Source of the DNA: Platanthera guangdongensis
Lineage: Eukaryota; Streptophyta; Magnoliopsida; Asparagales; Orchidaceae
DNA: 64,000 nt
Reading direction: 5' to 3'
Assembly (NCBI GenBank): GCA_039583875.1
Contig: CM077158.1
Location: forward strand, 125,299,900 to 125,363,899
The notes beneath the pieces were generated by a model. That model was not told where the DNA came from. It searched no databases and saw only the letters and a list, made by a program, of their open reading frames with translations. Made by a program: the position numbers and the translations under genes. Below, in pieces: positions 22,746 through 33,571 of this stretch (position 1 is its first letter; every line of letters begins with the position of its first letter).

Positions 22746-25054
22746 ATGGACAAGACTAAAGATTTTGCCAAGCTTCCTTTGCACAACAAAAATAATTTCC
22801 CTATGTGGAAAGAAAGAATCAAGTTCTTCATGGAAGCCGTGGATCCAAAGATCTTCATGATAGTTGAAGAAGGTCCTTATATTCCCATGACCGTCTCCAC
22901 TATAGATCCTACTAAGAAAGTCCCCAAGAAACTTATGGATCTAGACAAGGATGAGATTGCACTTGTCTCATTGGACAGAAAGGGGAAAAATATCATAGCA
23001 AGTGCAGTCGATGATTCAATGCTGCAAAATCTGATTCACTGCCAGTCTGCAAAGGAGATATTGCAGTCATTAGTTACCTTGATGGAAGGTACTGAGGAAG
23101 TGAGTGATGATAGAAGATCCCTACTTAATTAGAAGTATGAGGCTTTCCGACAAGGAAACAATGAAACCATTGCTGACACGTTTGAGAACTTCTTCAAGAT
23201 AGTGAAGAAGTTCACTAAGAGTATACGGCAGAGTCTTCACTAATGGAGAGCTAAATGATAAGTTCTTGAGATCCCTGACTAAGGAATGAGATAACAAGGT
23301 TTGTGCTATCAGGGAGTTTGGAAAACTGGCAGAGACAGATCCTTAGAATCTCTTCGGGAAGCTGATGTCCTATGAGCTCCAACTCAACACCAGGAAGGCT
23401 GAAGAAGAGAAAAACAGGTCTGCATTCAAAGAGAAGTCTGTCGCTTTAAAGGCAGACCTCTAAGAAGTCCAAGGTTGTTCCTCCTACTCCAGCACCAGAA
23501 GTTAGTGAAGAAGAAACCTCAGAGCCAAGCACCTCAGGATCTGAACTATCAGAAGGAGAGTTCTCACTACTCTCTCGACATTTCAAGAAATTCTTGAACA
23601 AGAAGAAGCAATGAAAAGGCAAGGATGCCTCTTATAAAAGATCACGACGCGATGGTGATCGGCAAAGAAAAGGCTCAAGCAGCCATGACAAGTATAATAC
23701 TAAACAGAACAAACATATTTCGACTGACATTATTTGCTACTGTTGTAAAAAGCTAGGACACGTCATCGCTGACTGCCCTCACAAGAAGAAGGAGGGTGGT
23801 AGAAGAGAGGAAAAGAAGTCCTCGTACAACAAGAAGAGGATAGAGAAGAGCTTGATGGCCAAACAGGGCAAGAATCTTAGTGACTCAGACTCATCTAAGT
23901 CGAGTGAAGAAGAAGAAGCCTATTTTGGACTCATGTATCAGACTGATGATGAACTAGAGCCCCAATTCACTGGGAAGATAAACTCTCACACTTCTCTCTC
24001 TGATTCTGAATTTTCTGAACATGATTATAAGGATAGGTCTTCTGACGATGAGTCAGAACTCATGACCCAATATAAGGAGTTAATCATGGCTTACGAAAAA
24101 TGTCGCCGAGTCGTGAAAACTCAGGCTAAGGAGATAAAATCTCTCAAAGCTGAAGAGAGTATCTTGAGAGAGAAAGTCGCAAAGACTGACTCCCTCAAAG
24201 AAAACTTCAATAATGCTACTGAAGAATATAACAAGGCTCTTGAGAACCTTGACCTCAAAGAGAAAATCATCAAGGAATTGGAAGCCCAACTTGCAGCTGA
24301 AAAGAAACTAGTTGAAAGTTTCTCGAAGCCCAAGACTGTTCTTCCATTCGTTGCTGAATTCTCAGCCAAAGCCAAGGGTGCTGGATTAGGCCATGAAGAA
24401 ACTCCTAGTAAATCCTCTAGGAGAAATAAGGCTCAACGGAAGAATAAGGCCGCCAAAAATGCCTTAGCCAAAGAGAAGGGGAAATCCCCTCAAGATTAGA
24501 TCACGTTCAAGAAGGTTATATTTCCTTCAAATGAGTTTGATTTTGACTCATCCTACAGGCACTTTGCTAGGCCTACCTATGTAGAGCCAAAGTCCTGTTA
24601 TCAAGGATGGACTCGACCCAGAAACTTTGGCGGAAGTGTCTTTAAGGCACCTTATGAAGAAGTTATTCTTCAGAGCTATGAATCTTTCAATCATGGGCAT
24701 AACTTCAAGAAGGCACCAAAGACAAAGCCTGTTGTAGAAAAGCCTGTGAAGTAGAAGAAGCCATGTGATTACCATCATCATGAGGCATCTTCCTCCAAGA
24801 ATGCTTCCCCTGCTAGACCACAATTACAAAAGGTCAAGCAGGAGAACTTAAGGCGAAGATACAATAGATTTGACTGTTGGTGTTGTGGTAGAATTGGTAA
24901 CTTTACCATTGATTGTTGGTTTAATCCTAGAAATGCTGCAACTCCACATGTTGTCAATATGAGGAAGACCACTCCTAATGCTAATATTCGTAGGGTGAGT
25001 GTTCTAACCCAAGACCAATGACCCAAACGCATTTGGGTTCCTAAGGCTAACTGA
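22746..25054 (+). pseudogene. Co-B gag
   Basis: Start chosen at MDKTKDFAKLPLHN, which aligns with the Co-C start. The N-terminal copia Gag domain includes NNFPMWKERIKFFMEAVDP. A CCHC zinc knuckle (CYCCKKLGHVIADC) lies near 23740, a long coiled coil (KEIKSLKAEESILREKVAK onward) at 24115-24320, and a second knuckle-like CWCCGRIGNFTIDC near 24880. It ends KRIWVPKAN at TGA 25052-25054. Broken by a stop near 23130, frameshifts near 23210-23460, a TGA at 23287-23289 that Co-C shares, and others. Pol follows in the same frame after two stops. Confidence 0.9.
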
Positions 25055-26645
25055 TTGTGATTGCAGGAATATCCAAAGGCCAACAAAATGCCAATCTGGT
25101 ATTTGGACAGTGGATGCTCTCGGCATATGACTGGGACAAGAAGCCTTATTCAGAACTTTACTCCAGTTGTGAACGGACCGAAGGTCCTCTTTGGAGGTTC
25201 AGATCGTGGAATTACTAAAGGCTATGGTATGATTACTAATGGCATTGTATCATTCTCAAATGTGGCTTACGTTGAAGGTTTGGAACATAACCTAATAAGC
25301 ATAAGCCAACTCTGCGATAAAGGATACATAGTTGAGTTTCACGCTGACAAGTGCTTGATAAAATCTGTTGACAATATGGAAACGATTCTATCTGGCACTC
25401 GAAGAAGAAACATTTTCTGTTTGAATTTCATTTGTATAGATTCTTCGACACCAGTGTGCCTTTTAGCAAAAGATAGTGCGTCTCTTGGTGACCAATGACA
25501 CAATAGATTAACACATATTAATTTCAAAACTATAAACAAATTATTTTCAATGAACTTAGTTCGTGATGCCCCAAATGTCAAGTACGTCAAAGATAGACCT
25601 TGCCATGCATGTGTAAAAGGCAAGCAAATAAGGGCTACCTTTAAAAGCGTTATTGACAAAGATTCTAATAGATGTCTTCATCTACTGCACATGGACTTGT
25701 TTGGTCCACTGCAAATTAGAAGTTTGGGAGGTAAGGATTATACATTGGTAATTGATGATGATTACTCGTGCTTTGCGTGGGTGTTCTTTCTGAAACACAA
25801 GTCAGATATCTTCGACATCTGTACTAATTTTATCAGGCAAGTCCAGAATGAGTACAACTGCTCCATAGTCATAATCAGAAGTGACAATGGAACAGAGTTC
25901 AAGTATGGGGCCATGACAGAATTTTGTGAAAGCTTAGGTATCTTTCATGAGTTTTCCTCTCCTCGCACTCCTCAACAAAATGGAGTGGCCGGGAGAAGGA
26001 ATAGAATGCTCATAGAGGCCTGCAGGACCATGTTGAGTGATGCTTCACTTCCGAAATATTTCTGGGCTGAAGCCGTCAACACTGCATGCCACGAGCAAAA
26101 TCGAGCCCTCATAAACAAAAACCACGATAAGACACCTTACGAACTTCTGAAAGGCAGGAAACCAACAGTCTCATATTTTAGAATTTTTGGCTGTAAATGC
26201 TTCATGCTAAACAATAGCAAGTATCACACTACTAAGTTTAGCGAAAAGAGTTTTGAAAGTATTTTTGTAGGTTATAGTAGCCATAGTAAGGCATATAGGA
26301 TTTTTAATAGAAAAACCCTGGTGGTAGAAGAATCAATACATGTTGTATTTGATGAGACAAGTTTGCTGCAAAGCAACTCTTCTAGTGTGCTTATTGAAGA
26401 TGCAGGTGCAAAGCTGAAAGAAATTAGCTTGGATGAACCGTCTGAATACAAAGGCAAAAAGTTCATCAAGATCACCACTCCAACCCCTATTGGAGAGGCT
26501 GATGATCAAGATGAAGAAGTCATCCAAGATAAAAAAGTCACTCCGGTGATAGAAGACAATCCAGATGCAAGAACTCTAGAGCCCAGACATTTGAAGGATC
26601 ATCCCATGGACCAGATCATAGTAGATCCCCGAGATGGTGTCAGAA
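25055..26645 (+). pseudogene. Co-B pol: protease and integrase
   Basis: Protease active site WYLDSGCSRHMTG near 25100. The GAG-pre-integrase zinc region follows (DQ, then a TGA where tryptophan is expected, then HNRLTHINF and CHACVKGKQ), so that stop at 25496-25498 is a likely TGG to TGA change. The integrase core shows VIDDDYSCFAW and IIRSDNGTEFK, but the catalytic glutamate in PQQNGVAERRN of relatives is glycine here (GVAGRRN, near 25990). The integrase is therefore expected to be inactive even without stops. The frame ends in the IN-RT linker at DPRDGVRTC, where a deletion begins. Confidence 0.9.
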
Positions 26646-26660
26646 CTTGCAGAGATGCAG
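26640..26660 (+). other. Deletion junction removing Co-B reverse transcriptase
   Basis: The linker sequence that precedes RT in Co-C (GATCCCC...CAGAACT, 37447-37470) joins directly to the RNase H sequence GATGCAGATTTTGCAGG, which in Co-C starts at about 38598. Roughly 1.1 kb of RT and early RNase H is missing. A few bases (AGA) are shared at the ends, as in end-joining or slippage. Confidence 0.85.
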
Positions 26661-27107
26661 ATTTTGCAGGTAGCAAAGACGACAGGAAAAACACTTCAGG
26701 GACTTGCCAATTCTTTGGAAGAAGGCTTATCTCTTGGAGTAGCAAGAAATAAAACTGTGGCAATCTCAACGGCAGAGTCAGAGTACATCTCTGCAGGCAG
26801 TTGCTGTGCACAGTTACTTTGGATAAAGATTCAGTTCGAAAACTACAACATGAAGTTTACAAAGATTCCATTATTTTGCGAATCCTCCAGCGCAATAGCA
26901 ATAGCCAACAACCCAGTCTCGCACAGCCAGACAAAGCATATAGAGCTGAGGTATCACTTCATCCGGGAGCATGTGGAGCATGGGGACATAGACCTACAAT
27001 ATGTCCCTACAGATAGGCAAATTGCAGATATTTTCATGAAGCCGCTGGACGAGACCAAGTTCTCGTTCTTCAAAACAGAACTTGGGATGCTCAATAAGGA
27101 AGACTAG
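26646..27107 (+). pseudogene. Co-B RNase H, 3' part
   Basis: Begins at DADFAGSKDDRKNTSGTCQF, fused in frame to the integrase linker. A frameshift near 26750 moves the frame, after which ISTAESEYISAGSCCAQLLWI, CESSSAIAIANNPVSHSQTKHIELRYHFIREH and IADIFMKPLDETKFSFFKTELGML are readable to TAG 27105-27107. The first catalytic aspartate region is present but the N-terminal part of the domain is gone. Confidence 0.88.
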
Positions 27108-27806
27108 AAGAGACTGGACTTTCAAGAAGGCTCAAGGCTCAGAGGTTAGTCCAAAGTTGGATTTTTCCAAAAGTTCAAGTATTTGACTCGAGTAAGTAAC
27201 AACATACTCGAGTAAGTCCATGACCTACTCGAGTAGTAGAATGACATACTCGAGTAGTCTTACTTGACCTACTCGAGTAGCAAACTAACATACTCGAGTA
27301 GTCAACTTCACTTACTCGAGCACCTCATTGACCTACTCGAGTACTTCCATACATTTACTCGAGTACTTCTGTATTCTTACCCGAGTACCCCAGACTTATC
27401 TACTCGAGATCCTCGTCGATCTGGCAGCCAGGGATCGTTGATCCCAGTTCGACGATTGTCGTCGAACTCAGATCGATGATCTTCGTAGAACTCAGATAGC
27501 TGGGGATCGTAGATCCCAGTTCGTGTATATGCCGAGTCATCTCTTATTCAAATTTTCTTATGCTCAAACCAAAGGCTTATGCTGCCTATTGTATAGTTTT
27601 CTTCAGCTTTAATTTTCAAATAATTAGACCTAAACCTAGGGTTATATAAATAAGAAAATCCGGAAATTTCATCTACACGAAATCTTTTCCGTCTCTCGAG
27701 TACCCCGCTGCCTCTTCGCCTTCCTCCTTCAGTTGTAGAGTCGCGCCTCTTCCCGTCTCCCCGTCGACATTCTCTAGGATTTCGCCATCCCCACGACTTC
27801 TGAATC
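27108..27806 (+). other. Co-B spacer between RNase H and ORF3, with CTCGAG array
   Basis: About nine CTCGAG motifs (27185-27410) are followed by TTCGACGATTGTCGTCGAA-like motifs at 27415-27530, so both motif types seen in the window meet here. The remainder is an AT-rich stretch and a CT/CCG-rich lead into ORF3. The antisense ORF here (27548-28054) is a shadow. Confidence 0.85.
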
Positions 27807-30104
27807 ATGGCCGCCTCATCTAAGATTGGTGTTGGTTCGGAATTAGTCGCCGCAGGGATTGCAGACATATCCGCCGATTTCCATAATCTTCTGATTTTGC
27901 TCGACACCCCCGACTTAACATTTTTTCTCCAAGAACCATGTCGTATCCTCTTCCCCGAAGTTCCATAGTTTTTCAGGAATGTCAAAGTCAAGCACCATGG
28001 AACAGTCTTGAAGTCTTCAGTCAAAGGTATCACCATTAAACTCACTGCAACCACTGTCTCTCGACTTCTCCCACTGCCAGCTCCAGATGCAGATGATTTT
28101 CTAAGTGATGAAGACTATTCCAGAACCTGTTCATTCTGTGGACTTTCTGGTGATGCTAGACACATCAATAGGTATGATATGCATGCTGAAGGGAAATTCC
28201 TAGTTGATGTTATTGGTAAGATTCTTCTATGTAAAACCAACTCCATCAGGGCCATACCCCTTTATTTCTTTTAATTGATGCAAGCTATAGTCTGTAGAAA
28301 AACATTTTAGTTTGTCTTGTTGATTCTGACTAAGATTAAGGAGAGTATAAAGTCCCCAAACTATACAAGGATAATTTCTCTGCTTCTCCATGAGACCAAT
28401 CCAGAGGTTTTTAGTTTCTCCAAAGGAAGTATCATTCACCACATGAAGAAGGTCTCCATATCCTTCATCCAGAGATGGGAGTTGAAGTTGCAAAATCCCT
28501 CACAAGCTGCCAAAATTATTGAAGTTGCAGACACAGAGGACATGACCCCATCTCCTTCTCCATCTCAGGTCCCCAGCTCCTCTGGTGCACCTATTGAGGG
28601 GGAGCCTGCTCCTACTATTCAGGCAAGGCCACCTACTACTCCTCCAGTCACTCCAGAAGATTTCCTCTCATATCAACAGGTTCAAGAAGCACTCCTTTAT
28701 GCTGATGCTGCTATAAATGAAATGATAGAAGAGTTAACTGCAGATGTACCTCCTCCTCCTCTATCTCCTACAGCTCCATCCACTAAAATTCACAAGGACC
28801 CAACTCCTGGACAATCTCCAGACAATTCTCCAGCAAGGACACCAGCAAAATCTCCTGATGCCCCCAAAGATCAACAAGAAACAATCCTCATTTCTGTTGA
28901 GCTCTCACCTGAGCCAACTGAAGCTCCTCTCAGAAATTTGGATTTTACTATCCCTCAGATTTTGAATGAAGAGGATGCCATGATACCCACTACTAGAGCT
29001 CAGAGCTCAGTCACTCTCTCTGAAATTGCTCCATGGGTGGCTCCTCCAATTCCCTCTGCCCCATCAACTTCTGCTCCTCATGCTGCTCCAGCTCTTGCCC
29101 CCACAGACTTGATGAATCAGATTGTACCTCTTCTTCAAAACCAGAAAACATACTTTGATACTTGTATCAAGACTGTCACAGACAAAGTTACTGCTCTAAA
29201 AACTGAGATGAGGAGAGGATTTGCTGAGATCCAGCACAACACTGATCAGCTCAAACATCTCTTCCAGATTGGTGGCAAAGCCTTAGACCACACCATCACC
29301 AGTGTTGGACAGGTTATGGAGCAAGGCCTGACTCTTGCCAACAATCAAATGGAACTGGACAAAAGGGCTGAAACAAACAAGATGAAGATATGTGAAGAAG
29401 TTGGAATTTTCAAAGATGATGCCATCTCCCTGCTATCTGTTGAAGTCAGAAAGGGGGAGAAGTTGGTAAAAGAATATTTAGAAATATCTGATGCCATCCA
29501 GAAAAAAGTATGGGAAGCCAAAGTTAAAGAGATTCATGATGATGTTCTAGCTCAGATACAGAGTGTCAAATTCCACACTTATGATACTGCTGTTTGGATG
29601 CACAACCAGATTCTGCCAGAATTTGCTGCTGATCCTAACATTATTCCTCATCACCTAAATCCACTAGCTGCTGCTGATGCTCCTGCTCCTGCTCCTCCTC
29701 TGCAACCCACATTCTCTCCAAGGCCTGGTGATTCTGTTGCTCCTCCAGATTCTTATGCTCAAGATTGGGAAGATGATCCTGCTGATATCTTTCTCAAAGC
29801 CCCTCCTGAGATACTGACTTACAAGAAGAAAAGGAAATATGGTGAAGGTCCTTCTGCTAGCAAGTCTGTTCCTGCTAAAGCTCCTGAACATGCTGAAGTC
29901 TGGTCTCCTACTTCCAAGTCTCTCATCCCGGAAACTCTCAAGTTAGTTCTGGACTTCCATGAAAGCAGAAACATTCACTACTGTTCCCATGAATGGGAGT
30001 TGTATGAGAAGTCCATGACTAAAAGGAGAATCTATGACAGAGAATATGGAAGAAATAATCCAGCTGCTCCTCCCAGACCACCCAAATATTATCCTGAACC
30101 CTAG
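27807..30104 (+). pseudogene. Co-B ORF3 (extra 3' ORF)
   Basis: Start at MAASSKIGVGSELVAAGIADI. The N-terminal domain carries DFHNLLILLDTPDLTFFL and EGKFLVDVIGKILLCK, broken by TAG at codon 54 (27966-27968, shared with Co-C) and by breaks near 28272-28315. From 28317 it is open for 595 codons. In order: the end of the domain (SPNYTRIISLLL, SFIQRWELKL), a proline/serine/threonine-rich region (about residues 60-230), a coiled coil (QKTYFDTCIKTVTDKVTALK), a basic patch (KKKRKYGEG) and the C-terminal patch SHEWELYEK ... PPRPPKYYPEP. No signal peptide or membrane segment. Function unknown; possibly nucleic-acid binding given the basic patch. Confidence 0.87.
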
Positions 30105-30350
30105 AGCTATCAGAGAAGACAGCAAGAGAAACAAGACGAGCAACATCATCAGAGCTAGTCCAATAGACTCATGAGCTATGGAAATGGATTTTAGTTGTTT
30201 ATGATATTTCTGGATAATCATATTTATATAATTCAAAGTTTTTGATCTTATTATCTTTTTCATAGTTCCTTGTTTGCTTACACTACTTGATTACTTAGCA
30301 TTCTTTTTATATCTATAATTCACCTTAGTGCAAAGGGTTCTGACTTCTAC

Positions 30351-30364
30351 AAATAGGGGGAGAT
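30351..30364 (+). other. Co-B polypurine tract
   Basis: AAATAGGGGGAGAT directly before the 3' LTR start. Between ORF3 and this tract (30105-30350) I see nothing else. Confidence 0.92.
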
Positions 30365-30688
30365 TGTTGGGTATTGTATCCACACTAACTCATATTTGAT
30401 GAAGTCACCCTTGAACTAAGATGAATTAAGTTGTATTTGATGCTTGGTTTGAGTTATGTGTTTGCAGGATCCCAATGGGAAGTGTAGACCAATGTTAGTC
30501 TACAATGGGTCACCAAACATAGGACCATACAATGTAATCCCTCATTGTGTATTCCAAAGTGTTGACTCATGTGTAGGCTCTCTATTGGGATACACTTCAT
30601 ATTCAAGCTTTAGGACTATGAGAAAAGACTTGATGCTGATTTACCTTAGAAGAAGAAAATCTGTCAGAAAATTTTTTCCCAAGTAAAG

Positions 30689-31468
30689 TACTCGAGTACC
30701 TTCTCATTTACTCGAGTAAGTTACTGAGTCTATACTCGAGTAGTAATTCACTTACTTGAGTAGTTAAGGTGTACTCGAGTAGTCCAATTATGGTTCTCGA
30801 GTAATTCATCTTGTATACTCGAGTAATTTCCTCTTATCTCTCGAGTTTCCAGATTCTCTTTACTCAAAATTTGTCTAAGTGAAATAATCGAGTAGTATTA
30901 TATATACTCGAGTAGTCCTATCTTCTATCTCGAGTTAATGGTATTCTGACTCTCGTGTAGTTTCTAGTTACTCGAGTAGTCTAACTCATATACTCGAGTA
31001 GTTCATCTACTACTCGAGTAGTCAAATGCTTTTACTCGTGTAATCCAGAATTCTATTCCAGAAAATTTCACTAAGTGATTTACTCGAGTAGTTCATGTTA
31101 TATACTCGAGTAGATCATTCTGTCTCGAGTAGTCCATGTTACATACTCGAGTAGTTCAATTTTTCATGCTCTAGAATTTTTCCAAGTGTTTGTCTCGAGT
31201 AAGTTTCTGATATACTCGAGTAGTACTTCTTGAACTCGAGTAATATACTACACCTCTCGTGTAAGTACTTAAGTACTCGAGTAAGTCATTTTTGTTACTC
31301 GAGTAACTGAGTCCCTCTCATTCTTATTTACTCGAGTAGTTGACTCCATGTACTCGAGTAATGATTTCTTTATCTCCCGAGTACTATTTGTCATGTACTC
31401 GAGTAGTCCCTTCTACCTACTCGAGTAGTGCTGCATATACTAGAGTAGTTCTGCTTGACTCGAGTAAC
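30689..31468. repeat. CTCGAG palindrome array, Co-B 3' LTR
   Basis: Sister of 20984-21786 with most motifs preserved. Some have changed independently (CTTGAG, AATCGAG, CTAGAG) and one unit is deleted, so individual sites do decay. Confidence 0.95.
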
Positions 31469-31536
31469 TTACTTTGACTATTTTCATAAATTCCTTAAGT
31501 CCAAACCTAACGATCTTATTCTTAAACTCTTACGTG

Positions 31537-31599
31537 ATTGGTCCACGTGTCTTTCTCTTTATGAATCATTTAAGTCTAATCTTATTGTCTCATATAAAA
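31537..31599 (+). promoter_or_regulatory. Putative promoter module of Co-B 3' LTR
   Basis: ATTGG (31537-31541), CACGTG (31544-31549) and TATAAAA (31593-31599), same spacing as in the 5' LTR. Confidence 0.68.
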
Positions 31600-32733
31600 G
31601 GTTTTGTCAAACCGACCAACCCTAATTTTTCAAGAAGAAAATTATTCTAAGTTTTGCAGCCGTCTCTTTCCAAAAGAATTCCGTCTCCTCTCTCTCTCTC
31701 TGTAAGAACCGGAAACTCGCCGCCGCTTCCATCGCTAAATTCCGACCAGCTAAGGTTTCTTCTTTTTAGAGGATTCAGATTAAGAACACTCTACAAATCG
31801 AGATCTCTGCTCAACGATTCATCTACTCTTTCGATCGTATAAAGTCGAGAAGTTCCAGATCTGATCTTGCCGAAATTCTTCTTCAATATTCTGATAAAGC
31901 CGCACGCCTAGAAGAAAGATTTTCTAATTTTCTATTGTCGATCTGAACCAGATATTCACTGTTTGTATTTCTGTACTGCTGTATTTCATTATTGTAGGAG
32001 AAGATTTCTCCGAGTGTAGGAGTGTTCAACTCCGAGATTGTAGGAAGTTTGGTCTTCCGAGTGTAGATCCGTTTGTGGATCGAGTTTGTAGGAACCTTAT
32101 TCCGAGGGTAGGATTGTTTTTCAATCCGATATAGTGGAGTAGCCGAGTCTATTATATTTCTAGATTGGTGAGGGAAAGTGGATGTACCCAAGGTTGGGGA
32201 ACCACTATAAATCTTGCCTCATCTGTGTTTGCTTGTTTGGTAGATAGTTTTGTGCTTTGGTTGAGATTTTTTTTATTCCGCAAAAAGACGCACAGCTCAC
32301 CTATTCACCCCCCTCTAGGTGATTTAGGTTGGTAACTATTATCTTTCCTTACCTCACTCGAGTAGTCTAGTTTATGTACTCGAGAAGTCTTCTTACTTCT
32401 CGAGTTGTCTGGATCTAATACTCAAGTAATCGATTTTTAAACTCTCAGAATTTTTCTAAGTCCTTTTCTTGAGTAGTTCACTTCTACCTCTCGAGTAATC
32501 CTTCTACCTCTCGAGTAATATTTCTGGCACTCGAGTAATCTTCTGTTCACTCGAGTGATTATAGTTTTTGTTCTGAATCCCTTGAAGAACTTCTTCTCGA
32601 GTAGTCTGTTACTATCTACTCGAGAACATGAAGTAGTACTCGAGTAACTCTCTCTTCACTCAAGTAATGCAGATAATTTTTCAGAAAATTTGCTAAGTCC
32701 TAAACTGATGGTATTTTCAAATGTCTTGACGTG

Positions 32734-32791
32734 ATTGGTCCACGTGGACGTCATTAATGCTAATTATGATCGTTAGGGAGATCTTATAAAA
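32734..32791 (+). promoter_or_regulatory. Putative promoter module of Co-C LTR
   Basis: ATTGG (32734-32738), CACGTG (32741-32746), GACGTCAT (32747-32754) and TATAAAA (32785-32791). Conserved with Co-B although the flanks differ, which suggests function. Confidence 0.7.
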
Positions 32792-33437
32792 GGTCTTGTC
32801 ATTTCAACTAACCCTAAGCGTATTAACGAAGCATTCTAAGAATTTTGAATCGGCTATTTTCTCTTCCCTAAATCAAACGCCCCCGCTACTCATCTTCCTC
32901 GTCGCTAAGGGCTGTCGATCCAGGATGATTCAGAAAGGTTAACTTGCAGATCAAGATACTCTTCCATCTATAGATCTTCTCTTTGATCTTCTAAGTCAAG
33001 AAGGTTTAGATCCAGATCTAGCCGAGCATCTTCTTCAACAATTTCTGATAAAGCCGCAAAGTTCAGGAAGAAGACCTTGGCCGAAATCTCCAGATCCGAG
33101 AAAGACATATTGTTTGTATTTCGTTTTCTCAATTTATTCTTTTAAGAGATTACTCTCCGAGTGTTGGAGCTTTGTTCTCCGAGTTGTAGGGAGTTTTCAT
33201 CTTCCGAGTGTAGATCTGTGTTGTGGATCGAGTTGTAGGAACTTTATTCTGAGGCGTAGGATTGGTTTCAATCCGAGATAGTGGAGTAGCCGAGTCTAGT
33301 GATTTGCTAGATCGGTGAGTGGAAAGTGGATGTATCCAAGGTTGGGGAACCACTATAAATCTCTGTGTCCTCTGTGTTTGCTTGATTATTTTCTGTGTAT
33401 AGATTGATAATTTTTATTCAGCAAAAAGACGCATAAC

Positions 33438-33462
33438 TCACCTATTCACCCCCTCTAGGTGA
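33438..33462 (+). promoter_or_regulatory. C-loop hairpin near Co-C LTR end
   Basis: TCACCTA (33438-33444) and TAGGTGA (33456-33462) around TTCACCCCCTC. Confidence 0.75.
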
Positions 33463-33490
33463 TTTAGGTGGACAACTGAACACTCTCAAT

Positions 33491-33502
33491 TGGTATCAGA
33501 GC
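33491..33502 (+). other. Co-C primer binding site (tRNA-Met)
   Basis: TGGTATCAGAGC two bases after the LTR end. Confidence 0.93.
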
Positions 33503-33571
33503 TAGGCTGATCATTAAAATGTTAACACCTTGATCAGATCTGACCGAAGTTGTCTTCTGAGATATTCAAGC

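Larger units (their letters stand above)
30365..32348 (+). repeat. Co-B 3' LTR
   Basis: 1984-bp sister of 20660-22663, from TGTTGGGTATTG to TATCTTTCC (the usual terminal CA is CC here). Followed by the TSD TTACC. It carries the CTCGAG array (30689-31468), the promoter module (31537-31599) and the C-loop hairpin (32297-32322). Confidence 0.93.
32349..33488 (+). repeat. Co-C 5' LTR, right part
   Basis: Begins with the second TSD copy TTACC and continues the CTCGAG array broken at 20659 (about ten motifs to 32670). It ends at CTCTCA before the PBS. Joined to 20052-20659 the LTR would be about 1.74 kb. It carries the promoter module (32734-32791), the AGTGG...CCACT block (33325-33360) and the C-loop hairpin (33438-33462). 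Outside these blocks it differs strongly from the Co-B LTR. Confidence 0.9.

Noticed and set aside
25550..26752. A novel integrase-RNase H fusion gene
   Set aside because: Comparison with Co-C shows a simple deletion of RT, followed within about 35 codons by a frameshift and stop.
27548..28054. 168-codon minus-strand ORF
   Set aside because: Antisense to the Co-B spacer and ORF3 start; no homology recognised, whereas the plus strand has a clear ORF3.
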